From a bacterium (lineage in GTDB: Bacteria; Patescibacteriota; Minisyncoccia; UBA6257; 02-FULL-45-10c): a stretch of 11,282 nt of DNA. The position numbers were made by a program, and so were the translations under genes. Where the stretch lies: contig JAJYZL010000005.1 of assembly GCA_021799965.1 (NCBI GenBank), positions 1 to 11,282 on the forward strand, read 5' to 3'. Positions within the stretch are counted from its first letter, which is position 1, and each line of letters opens with the position of its first letter. A model generated the notes under the pieces. The model searched no databases, had not been told where the DNA came from, and was given only the letters and a program-made list of their open reading frames with translations. Below, piece by piece: positions 6,149 through 11,282 of this stretch.

Positions 6149-7066
6149 ATGCCTGAATTACCCGAGGTTCAAATAATTGTTGATGATCTTAATAAAAAGG
6201 TTTCTGGAAAAAAAATAACCGGAGTTTGGTCTGATTGGCAAAAAACCTTGAATCTTTTGGAGAATAAAAAGGGAGTTTTGAAATTGGTTAAAAAACCGGA
6301 CCTACGTGAATTCGAAAAGATAATAAAGGGCAAGAAAATAATCAAGGCCAGTAGTAAAGATAAAAATATAATGGTAAGATTGTAAGATGAATCTATAGTG
6401 CTCGTTCATCAAACAATGACCGGCCATTTATTGGTAGGTAAGTGGAATATCATTGATGGAAAAGCTATTGCTATTGAACCAAAAAGCATAGCAAGTGATC
6501 CTTATAACAGGTTCGTTCACGTTATCTTTTATCTAAGTGACGGAGATATGTTGGCTCTTTCCGATGCGCGTAAGTTCGCCAAAATAATTTTAGGAAAGAA
6601 AAAAGATCTGGAGAGTTTGCCGGAACTTAAAGAACTTGGTCCGGAACCGCTAGATAAAAACTTCAAATTCAGTGATTTTAAAAAAACAATCTCTTCAAAA
6701 ACAGGAAAGATAAAACAGGTGCTTATGGATCAGAAAGTTATTTCGGGCATAGGTAATATTTATTCCGATGATATTTTATGGCTAGCCAGAATAAACCCTT
6801 TTATGCCAGCAAATAAAATTTCCGATGGGAAACTCAAAGGGCTTTTTAAGGCAACGCTTACTATTTTAAAGAAAGCGATCAAATTACGCGGAAGTTCGAT
6901 AAGTGACTTCAGGGATACGGCTGGAAAAAAAGGCGGCTATGGCAAGGCCATGCTGGTTTATAGGCGAGAAGGCGAGAAGTGCCTAAGAAATGACGGAGGA
7001 ATAATCGTTAGGAAAAAGATCGGCGGGCGCTCAGCGCATTTTTGCCCGGTTTGTCAGAAATTATAA
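6149..7066 (+). pseudogene. mutM: Formamidopyrimidine-DNA glycosylase MutM/Fpg, interrupted by an in-frame stop
   Basis: MutM removes 8-oxoguanine and formamidopyrimidines from oxidised DNA. The first segment (6149-6385, 78 codons) has the catalytic N-terminus MPELPEV (Pro2, Glu3) and the conserved Lys in KDKNIMV (Lys72). A TAA at 6383-6385 then stops translation, yet the same frame continues at once with DESIVLVHQTMTGHLLVGKW, exactly what the family has next. The second segment runs to 7066 (a GTG at 6398 could restart it) and holds the H2TH region (VLMDQKVISGIGNIYSDDIL) and the zinc finger. The finger reads GEKCLRNDGG ... HFCPVCQK: the second zinc cysteine is Asn. Two independent defects argue for decay, or for a sequencing error plus a divergent finger. 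A restart product would lack Pro2 and could not be an active lyase. GGAG at 6139-6142 is a good Shine-Dalgarno site. It starts 1 nt after the kinase stop. Confidence 0.85.
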
Positions 7067-7067
7067 T
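7062..7067 (+). promoter_or_regulatory. Putative -10 box (TATAAT) directly before holA
   Basis: A perfect TATAAT overlaps the mutM stop codon and ends 8 nt before the holA ATG (7076). The intervening bases (ATTTTTTT) contain no purine-rich Shine-Dalgarno site. This arrangement would give a leaderless or nearly leaderless holA transcript. A convincing -35 box is not seen. Confidence 0.4.
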
Positions 7068-7075
7068 ATTTTTTT

Positions 7076-7879
7076 ATGATCATCTATTTATACGGTTCTG
7101 AATCATATAGACGCCGTGAAAAAACAACTGAATACGTAGAAAGATACAAGGAAAAATATTCGGTTTCACCGGAAAGTTTTTATTTAGATAAGAAAGAAGA
7201 CTGGGAAAGATTTAAGAACTTTTGCAGATCGCAGTCACTTTTTGAAACTTCTAAACTGGGTATTGTATATGATTTTTCTGATCTGGAAAAAACGGAATTG
7301 AAAGAGTTTTTGTCGCTGATCAAAGAAAATTTGGAAAATAAAGACAAGACAATAATTTTAAACAGCGAAAAGAAACCGATAAAAGATCTTTCTTTTTTGC
7401 TTAAAAAACCGGCGATCTCTCATAGCTTTGAGGGCTTGGAAGGAGCGGAGTTAAAAAAATTCTTAGATCTGGAAATTAAAAAAAGAAAAATTCAAATCGA
7501 TCCCGAAGGAGTGGATCTTCTTTTGTTCGTTGCCAAAAGAAGCGCGTGGGATGTTATCTTAGAGCTGGATAAACTGGCTCTTTTAGATGAAAAAAAGATC
7601 ACCAAAAAGATCATTGAAAAGCATATTGATATTTTGCCGGTAATAGATATCTTTAGTCATTTAAATAAGATCAGGGCAACGCATAACATGGGGAACAGGC
7701 TGGCTCTTTTAGAAGATCTGCTTTCAGGGAACAATGATCCAGCTATGATATTCAATATGACGGCTGCTTCTTCGTATTTGACCAAAGAACAGAAAATAGA
7801 GATGGCTGATTATGACGCTGCCGTGAAAATGGGCAAGTTGGATTACGAAGAGGTTTTGCTTAGTATGATGTTAGGATAA
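7076..7879 (+). CDS. holA: DNA polymerase III delta subunit (clamp loader)
   Basis: HolA is the clamp-loader subunit that opens the beta sliding clamp during replication. The 267-residue product starts with MIIYLYGSESYRRREK, typical of the delta N-terminus, where the usual ATP-binding loop is degenerate. It continues with an AAA+-like domain (IVYDFSDLEK at about 63-72, a charged linker) and a helical middle region with KRSAWDVILELDKLALL (about 154-170), the conserved stretch where delta contacts DNA-bound partners. At 267 residues it is shorter than the common 320-340, mostly in the C-terminal collar domain, which may be reduced. Its position next to rpsT matches an arrangement often seen in bacteria and supports the assignment. 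There is no Shine-Dalgarno site. It ends at a bidirectional hairpin terminator. Sequence conservation in this family is low, so the name rests on the N-terminal motif plus context. Confidence 0.85.
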   Translation: MIIYLYGSESYRRREKTTEYVERYKEKYSVSPESFYLDKKEDWERFKNFCRSQSLFETSKLGIVYDFSDLEKTELKEFLSLIKENLENKDKTIILNSEKKPIKDLSFLLKKPAISHSFEGLEGAELKKFLDLEIKKRKIQIDPEGVDLLLFVAKRSAWDVILELDKLALLDEKKITKKIIEKHIDILPVIDIFSHLNKIRATHNMGNRLALLEDLLSGNNDPAMIFNMTAASSYLTKEQKIEMADYDAAVKMGKLDYEEVLLSMMLG

Positions 7880-7905
7880 AAAATAACCCTTAAGGGTTAT
7901 TTTTT
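7879..7905. terminator. Shared bidirectional intrinsic terminator of holA and rpsT
   Basis: The stem AATAACCC/GGGTTATT with loop TTAA (7882-7901) is flanked by an A-run on the left and a T-run on the right, so it works as a terminator on both strands. It starts at the last base of the holA stop, and the rpsT stop codon (7897-7899, minus) lies inside its right arm, so the two convergent genes are separated by only 17 bp. Confidence 0.85.
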
Positions 7906-8154
7906 ATTGATCAATTTTGTTAATCTGGATTTTAAGCGGGAAGCGTTGTTTTTCTTTATCAGATTTGTTTTGGCGGCCTTATCCAATGCTTTATAAACAG
8001 CTGGAAGTTTTTCTTCGGCTTTTTTAAGTTCTTTTGCGGCTACTAATTTTTTATAGTCCTTGATGAGCTTCTTAAATGCCATTTTTTGCTTGGCATTGTG
8101 CGCTCTTCTTTTCAGATTTTGCCTATAGGCTTTTTGAGCTGATTTAGTAATCAT
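7897..8154 (-). CDS. rpsT: 30S ribosomal protein bS20
   Basis: The 85-residue, very basic, all-helical product is ribosomal protein bS20, which binds 16S rRNA in the body of the small subunit. The family pattern is visible: MITKSAQKAYRQNLKRRAHN at the N-terminus, then a Lys/Ala-rich middle (KKLIKDYKKLVAAKELKKAE) and the conserved closing helices with VYKALDKAAKTNLIKKNNASRLKSRL. The length matches the family (about 85-90). It converges with holA and ends inside their shared terminator. Upstream on the minus strand is TTGACT (8187-8192), 15 bp, then TATAAT (8166-8171), ending 11 nt before the ATG with no Shine-Dalgarno site, so the 5' leader is expected to be only a few bases. Confidence 0.96.
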   Translation of the reverse strand: MITKSAQKAYRQNLKRRAHNAKQKMAFKKLIKDYKKLVAAKELKKAEEKLPAVYKALDKAAKTNLIKKNNASRLKSRLTKLINKK

Positions 8155-8165
8155 ATTATTGATAT

Positions 8166-8192
8166 ATTATAGCGAATTTTGTTTTTAGTCAA
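8166..8192 (-). promoter_or_regulatory. rpsT promoter, short-leader type
   Basis: On the minus strand, TTGACT (-35, 5 of 6 matches) is followed after 15 bp by a perfect TATAAT (-10). The -10 ends 11 nt before the rpsT ATG, which predicts a leader of roughly 4-5 nt. The 15-bp spacer is shorter than the usual 17, but both boxes are good. Confidence 0.55.
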
Positions 8193-8231
8193 CGCAGGTG
8201 GTCCAGAATAGCCGACCCCGGATAATTAGGA

Positions 8232-8260
8232 TTTACATCGGCTAAATAATAGCCTATTGT
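8232..8260 (+). promoter_or_regulatory. Putative promoter of the 8314-8766 gene with an inverted repeat in the spacer
   Basis: TTTACA (8232-8237, 5 of 6 matches) is followed after 17 bp by TATTGT (8255-8260, 4 of 6 matches). The spacer holds an inverted repeat GGCTA-AATAA-TAGCC (8240-8254), which could be an operator. A further TAGCCGA at 8209-8215 pairs with TCGGCTA at 8238-8244. This would leave a leader of about 45 nt before ATG 8314. The rest of the 8155-8313 gap holds only the rpsT promoter. Confidence 0.35.
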
Positions 8261-8300
8261 GAAAATATTGGTTAGTTATGCCAATGTTCTTTAAATTAAA

Positions 8301-8307
8301 AGGAGGT
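8301..8307 (+). promoter_or_regulatory. Consensus Shine-Dalgarno site deciding the start at 8314
   Basis: AGGAGGT lies 6 nt before ATG 8314 and is a full match to the anti-Shine-Dalgarno of 16S rRNA. It settles the start at 8314 and not at the in-frame ATG 8278, and it is the strongest such site in the window. Confidence 0.85.
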
Positions 8308-8313
8308 GTGGCC

Positions 8314-8766
8314 ATGGAAGGTAAAAATTTTAGGTCTCGTAAAGGTTTTCTTCTTATGGTCGACCCTGATCTGAGCATTGAGAACCTTATTGAATTGGGT
8401 GGATACGAAAGCAAGAATAGCAATATAGATTCGGAAAATTTTCCATCTGGGAGATCGGAAGAAACAGAGCTTTTTCTTGAGTTTGTCTGTTTTGATAAAG
8501 GAATGACATCCGATGAGGTTATGAAGGAAATTGATGAAAAAGGATTACGGCCAGCAACACTAAAAGAGCTTCTTGCTTTTTGCGCTACTTATCCGGGAAT
8601 TGATGATATTAAATTAGCAGTCGCTCTCGGTTCTGTTTGGGAGGATTGGACCACTGCTCAAAGTGTTCCGTATATGTGGAATCATAACGGAAAATTGGGC
8701 ATTGGCTTGGAGTATATTGAAGTTGTCTGGAATAAAGAGTGTTGGTTTGCCGTTGTTCAAAAATGA
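8314..8766 (+). CDS. Small protein of unknown function (RPATLKELLAF ... VPY ... W type)
   Basis: The 150-residue product is not assigned a function. It is soluble, acidic in its first half (DPDLSIENLIEL at about 18-29, NSNIDSENFPSGRSEE at about 35-50) and has no signal peptide or membrane segment. The second half holds MTSDEVMKEIDEKGLRPATL (about 64-83), ELLAFCATYP (85-94), the phrase VALGSVWEDW (103-112), VPYMWN (118-123), and ends with VVWNKECWFAVVQK. The block MTS-EV---D--G-RPAT--ELLAF---YP---VALGSVW---VPY---W-----F-AV-K matches my recollection of a recurring uncharacterised family in Patescibacteria genomes; that is recall only. It stands alone with its own promoter, a consensus Shine-Dalgarno site and its own terminator, which suggests a separately regulated, well-translated gene. 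I see no catalytic triad or metal-binding motif. That it is a real gene is near certain. Confidence 0.88.
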   Translation: MEGKNFRSRKGFLLMVDPDLSIENLIELGGYESKNSNIDSENFPSGRSEETELFLEFVCFDKGMTSDEVMKEIDEKGLRPATLKELLAFCATYPGIDDIKLAVALGSVWEDWTTAQSVPYMWNHNGKLGIGLEYIEVVWNKECWFAVVQK

Positions 8767-8788
8767 CACGATGGATCTGCCGATGACG

Positions 8789-8820
8789 TCCCACCCGATT
8801 TAGATTCGGGTGGGATTTTA
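8789..8820 (+). terminator. Intrinsic terminator of the 8314-8766 gene
   Basis: The 10-bp perfect stem TCCCACCCGA/TCGGGTGGGA with a 7-nt loop is followed by TTTTATT. It lies 22 nt after the gene's stop codon. Confidence 0.88.
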
Positions 8821-8822
8821 TT

Positions 8823-8858
8823 AAAAAAATCCCCTTTCCGATTTTACCGGAAAGGGGA
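8823..8858 (-). terminator. Intrinsic terminator of the M16 peptidase gene
   Basis: Read on the minus strand, an 11-bp perfect stem (TCCCCTTTCCG/CGGAAAGGGGA, loop GTAAAAT) is followed by seven T residues. It lies 24 nt beyond the peptidase stop codon and directly abuts the + strand terminator of the convergent gene. Confidence 0.9.
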
Positions 8859-8882
8859 CATGGGGGACTCGCTATTCCCTAT

Positions 8883-10112
8883 CTATCTTTTAGGTCCAAG
8901 AATTACCATAACGCGGCGTCTTTCATCCAATAAATATTTCTCCACGGTTTGAGATATTTGTTGAATGGTAATTGCTTTAATTTCTTTTATTTTTTGTTCA
9001 ATGGATACGACTCTGTCAAAAACATTGAAGTCGTTGATGGCCATACTGAGGACATCTTCGTGATCGTCAGACGATATCTTTAACTGGCCGATAGCCATTT
9101 CTTTTGTTATGTTTAGAAGCGGCAGCGAATCTTTTGATTTTTCTATAACTTCTAAACTCGCCTTAATGACCTCTTTTACTTTATGCGGATCTGTTTCTAT
9201 CTCCGCAACAAAGAAGCCTGCTTCTTTGTATGTAAAGTTTGTTGCGTCTACTGAGTAGGCTAGGCCTCTTTTTGCCCTGACTTCTTGGAAAAGAGGAGAT
9301 GACATTCCGCTTGAGATCATCACGTCGAAGATGTTTAGGGGTAAACTATCCGGATGATCTGCTCCGGGAGTCATCGCTCCGAAATTAATATACGTCTGCT
9401 TGGTGTTGCTAACAAGGTGCTCGTATATTTTAACTGGCCGAGGGGCTAAAACAAGTTGGTTACAGCTCTTTGATTGAATATTTTCTGGAAAATATTCTTC
9501 AAAGAGTTTTTTTATTTTCCCTATGTTGAAATTGCCGATTACGAAAAAAGCCAGATTTTCAGGACGGTAAAAATTTCTTTGCCATCTTTTAAAATCTGTC
9601 CGACTGAAATGAAGAATGGAGCTTTTAAGTCCGGCCGTTTCAAGCGCTAAGGGATGTTTCCCGAATATTCTTTTTATGAATTCTATTTTTGTCAGCTCAT
9701 CTGGAGAATCGTTGTAGGCAATTAATTCCTGTGCCACAATTCTCATTTCTTTTTTGACATCCTTCTCCCGGAACAGAGGCTTTCTTATGAGCTGACTAAG
9801 GGCATAGATGGCTTTTTTAATGTAGTTTGCCGGAACGCAGATCTTATATTCCGTGCTTTCTTTAGAAGTTCTGGCATTGAGTAGGCCACCCATATGTTCT
9901 ATGAAGAAAGATATCTCTTTTTCGTCAGAGAAATCTTCGGTGCCTCGAAAAACTATGTGTTCCATAGCGTGCGCTAATCCGGCTTCTTTGGGCCACAATT
10001 CATTTCTGGTTCCTGCCTTAACGACGACTGTCATCGTAACGCTTTTGGCGTTAGGAATGTAATAGGCATAAATAGGAATGCCTTGCTTAGTCACCTCTTT
10101 TATGATTTTCAT
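8883..10112 (-). CDS. M16 (pitrilysin-family) zinc peptidase
   Basis: The 409-residue product is an M16 metallopeptidase of the mitochondrial-processing-peptidase-like, single-chain bacterial kind. The inverted zinc motif HxxEH is present as HAMEH (His48, Glu51, His52) in AGLAHAMEHIVFRGTE, and the third zinc ligand is Glu129 in IVAQELIAYNDSPDE, exactly 76 residues after His52 as the family requires. The C-terminal half holds the conserved RAKRGLAYSV (about 289-298), which supplies the substrate-binding Arg/Tyr pair. All catalytic residues are therefore present. No signal peptide is visible, so it probably acts in the cytoplasm, on peptides or small proteins; the substrate is unknown. It starts with ATG preceded by AAGGGGG (10117-10123), a usable Shine-Dalgarno site, and has a TTGACA promoter candidate. 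It is divergent from ruvA and ends at its own terminator. Confidence 0.95.
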   Translation of the reverse strand: MKIIKEVTKQGIPIYAYYIPNAKSVTMTVVVKAGTRNELWPKEAGLAHAMEHIVFRGTEDFSDEKEISFFIEHMGGLLNARTSKESTEYKICVPANYIKKAIYALSQLIRKPLFREKDVKKEMRIVAQELIAYNDSPDELTKIEFIKRIFGKHPLALETAGLKSSILHFSRTDFKRWQRNFYRPENLAFFVIGNFNIGKIKKLFEEYFPENIQSKSCNQLVLAPRPVKIYEHLVSNTKQTYINFGAMTPGADHPDSLPLNIFDVMISSGMSSPLFQEVRAKRGLAYSVDATNFTYKEAGFFVAEIETDPHKVKEVIKASLEVIEKSKDSLPLLNITKEMAIGQLKISSDDHEDVLSMAINDFNVFDRVVSIEQKIKEIKAITIQQISQTVEKYLLDERRRVMVILGPKR

Positions 10113-10155
10113 ACAGCCCCCTTATCGTATTTTTAAAATTTTAAAGAACATTTAA

Positions 10156-10184
10156 ATACTGTAATTGTTTTCGTCCATTGTCAA
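10156..10184 (-). promoter_or_regulatory. Putative promoter of the M16 peptidase gene
   Basis: On the minus strand a perfect TTGACA (10179-10184) is followed after 17 bp by CAGTAT (10156-10161, 3 of 6 matches). The -35 is excellent and the -10 weak. Predicted leader length is about 35-40 nt and includes the Shine-Dalgarno site at 10117-10123, in contrast to the SD-less genes elsewhere in the window. Confidence 0.4.
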
Positions 10185-10233
10185 TGTAAGGAAATCATTG
10201 CTTCTAAATCTTTTTAAATTTGATATTTAAATA

Positions 10234-10239
10234 TATAAT
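10234..10239 (+). promoter_or_regulatory. Putative -10 box (TATAAT) of ruvA
   Basis: A perfect TATAAT ends 8 nt before an in-frame GTG (10248) and 23 nt before the ATG at 10263. The expected transcription start is at about 10246-10248, so the mRNA would begin at or near the GTG. No good -35 is present at 16-18 bp and no Shine-Dalgarno site precedes either start. Confidence 0.4.
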
Positions 10240-10262
10240 TAATTTAAGTGGTTTATTTGAGT

Positions 10263-10841
10263 ATGCTTCATTATTTAACAGGAAAACTTATTCAGAAAAA
10301 AGAAAATTATTTCATTTTGGAAAGCGGTAATTTTGGTTTGAAGATTTACGCATCGGTAAATACTTTAAAAAATTTGCCTTCAGCTGGAGAAATAACAAAA
10401 ATTTTTACGCATCTGCATATTAAAGAGGACGCTTGGAATATTTATGGATTTTCAAATAAGGCTGAGCTGGGTTTTTTTGAGGAATTGTTGGGCGTCAACG
10501 GCGTTGGCCCTAAAACCGGATTGAATATTCTAAACGTGGACACGGCTGAACGATTGATGGCGGCTATAAATGAAGGAAGAGTTGATTTGCTTACGAAGGC
10601 TTCTGGTATTGGCAAGAAAACTGCAGAACGAGTGGTGATTGAATTAAGAGGAAAATTTGCTCAAATTGATTCCGAGGGAATAGCCGGAATTATGGAGTCA
10701 GACTCTGACATAATAGATGCCTTGCAAAATTTGGGCTATACCAAAGAACAGGCCAGACAAGCTATTTCTAAGATAGATTCTAATATAAAGGGCATTGAAG
10801 ATAGAATAAAATCAGCATTAAAAATTTTAAAATCAAGATAA
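10263..10841 (+). CDS. ruvA: Holliday junction DNA-binding protein RuvA
   Basis: RuvA forms the tetramer that holds the four-way junction and loads RuvB rings. From ATG 10263 the product is 192 residues, close to the family norm of about 200, and begins MLHYLTGKLI, matching the usual N-terminus (Met, a few residues, then G-K). Domain I (OB fold) spans about 1-63. Domain II carries two helix-hairpin-helix motifs, LLGVNGVGPKTGLNIL (about 73-88) and KASGIGKKTAERVVIELRG (about 107-125). Domain III, which binds RuvB, includes DIIDALQNLGYTKEQARQAI (about 149-168). An in-frame GTG at 10248 would add five residues (MVYLS) and fits a leaderless start after the TATAAT at 10234-10239, so the true start is open. 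It diverges from the peptidase gene and its stop lies 2 nt before the Mur ligase start. ruvC is not in the window. Confidence 0.96.
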   Translation: MLHYLTGKLIQKKENYFILESGNFGLKIYASVNTLKNLPSAGEITKIFTHLHIKEDAWNIYGFSNKAELGFFEELLGVNGVGPKTGLNILNVDTAERLMAAINEGRVDLLTKASGIGKKTAERVVIELRGKFAQIDSEGIAGIMESDSDIIDALQNLGYTKEQARQAISKIDSNIKGIEDRIKSALKILKSR

Positions 10842-10843
10842 AA

Positions 10844-11282
10844 ATGTTGAATAAATTAAGAAAAATATATCATTTTGCGCTAGCTTGGCTGGGAAGCGTT
10901 ATTTACAGGAATCCTTCTAAAGAAATATTTGTATTGGGGGTGACTGGCACTAAGGGCAAATCTACGGTTGTTGAGCTGATTAATGCGATTATGGAAGGTG
11001 CAGGCAAAAGAACAGCTATAGTGTCTTCGGTGCGGTTCAAGGTTGGCGCCGAGGAAAGAGAAAATCGTACCGGCATGACGATGCCTGGCAGATTATTTAT
11101 TCAAAAATTTTTAAGAGAGGCGGTTGATAATGATTGCCAATATGCTTTTATTGAGGTGACTTCTCAGGGAGTCGCTCAATTTAGGGATAAATTTATAAAT
11201 TTTGATGCCGGACTTTTAACCAATCTTCAGCCGGAGCATATTGAAGCTCATGGTTCTTTTGAAAATTACAGGGAGAGCAAAA
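10844..11282 (+). CDS. Mur ligase family protein, MurE-like (3' end outside the window)
   Basis: The first 146 codons are visible. Mur ligases add amino acids to UDP-MurNAc peptides using ATP in the cytoplasm during peptidoglycan synthesis. The ATP-binding motif GTKGKST is at residues 35-41, preceded by FVLGV and followed by VVELINAIMEGAGKRTAIVSS. The family stretch TNLQPEHIEAHGSFENYRESK, matching MurE's TNL...DHL..H...Y, lies near the window end. The conserved TGMTMPGRLFIQKFL and FIEVTSQG (the S/T-S-x-G stretch before the substrate site) also support a MurE-type enzyme. The protein begins only about 34 residues before the P-loop, so the usual N-terminal UDP-substrate domain of about 90-100 residues is missing. 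The start, 2 nt after ruvA, has no Shine-Dalgarno site and suggests co-transcription with ruvA. Whether it is a true MurE or a related ligase is open; I leave the symbol empty. Confidence 0.88.
   Translation, partial: MLNKLRKIYHFALAWLGSVIYRNPSKEIFVLGVTGTKGKSTVVELINAIMEGAGKRTAIVSSVRFKVGAEERENRTGMTMPGRLFIQKFLREAVDNDCQYAFIEVTSQGVAQFRDKFINFDAGLLTNLQPEHIEAHGSFENYRESK

Noticed and set aside
6383..6385. TAA in mutM read as a reassigned sense codon
   Set aside because: TAA ends ruvB, the polA ORFs, holA and ruvA in this window exactly where their families end, so a global reassignment of TAA is not tenable.
8278..8313. 12-residue N-terminal extension of the small unknown protein
   Set aside because: These codons cover the AGGAGGT Shine-Dalgarno site of ATG 8314; the upstream ATG has no ribosome binding site.
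1..11282. CRISPR array, tRNA, rRNA, transposase or phage genes
   Set aside because: No regularly spaced direct repeats, no cloverleaf-like sequence and no matching protein features were seen on either strand.

Overview
The window looks like a piece of a Candidate Phyla Radiation (Patescibacteria) genome, most likely a Parcubacteria-type lineage. I infer this from AT-rich, compact single-domain housekeeping genes, a short family-A DNA polymerase, a lamin-tail-domain protein, a histidine kinase with an AAHQLRTPL H-box, a Mur ligase without the usual N-terminal domain, and a small protein of a type I associate with these genomes. The genetic code is standard: TGA ends tsaE and the 8314-8766 gene, TAG ends the kinase and the peptidase, and TAA ends most others. 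I see no rRNA, tRNA, CRISPR array, insertion sequence or prophage.

Layout. The + strand from 1 to about 7.9 kb carries the 3' part of ruvB, a lamin-tail-domain membrane protein, tsaE, a DNA polymerase I encoded as two separate ORFs (5' nuclease, then polymerase), a PAS histidine kinase, mutM (fpg) interrupted by an in-frame stop, and holA. holA converges on rpsT (minus strand) through a shared hairpin terminator. A small gene of unknown function (8314-8766, +) converges on an M16 zinc peptidase gene (8883-10112, -), with back-to-back intrinsic terminators between them. The peptidase gene diverges from ruvA (+), which is followed 2 nt later by a Mur ligase that runs off the window end.

Functionally the window is dominated by DNA repair, recombination and replication: RuvA and RuvB (Holliday junction migration), Pol I (gap filling and flap removal), MutM (8-oxoguanine repair) and HolA (clamp-loader delta). 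Translation genes (tsaE, rpsT) and one envelope gene (Mur ligase) complete it.

The most interesting points are regulatory and evolutionary, not a new multi-gene system. (1) Several genes without a Shine-Dalgarno sequence have TATAAT or TATACT 6-11 nt before the start codon, a leaderless or near-leaderless signature, while other genes keep good Shine-Dalgarno sites. (2) polA is split, with a 26-bp perfect palindrome in the spacer and a separate putative -10 box directly before the second ORF. (3) mutM has an in-frame TAA and lacks one zinc-finger cysteine. (4) The intergenic gaps between ruvB and the second polA ORF are unusually rich in inverted repeats, one ending exactly at the start codon of the lamin-tail gene and one contributing a spurious N-terminus to tsaE.
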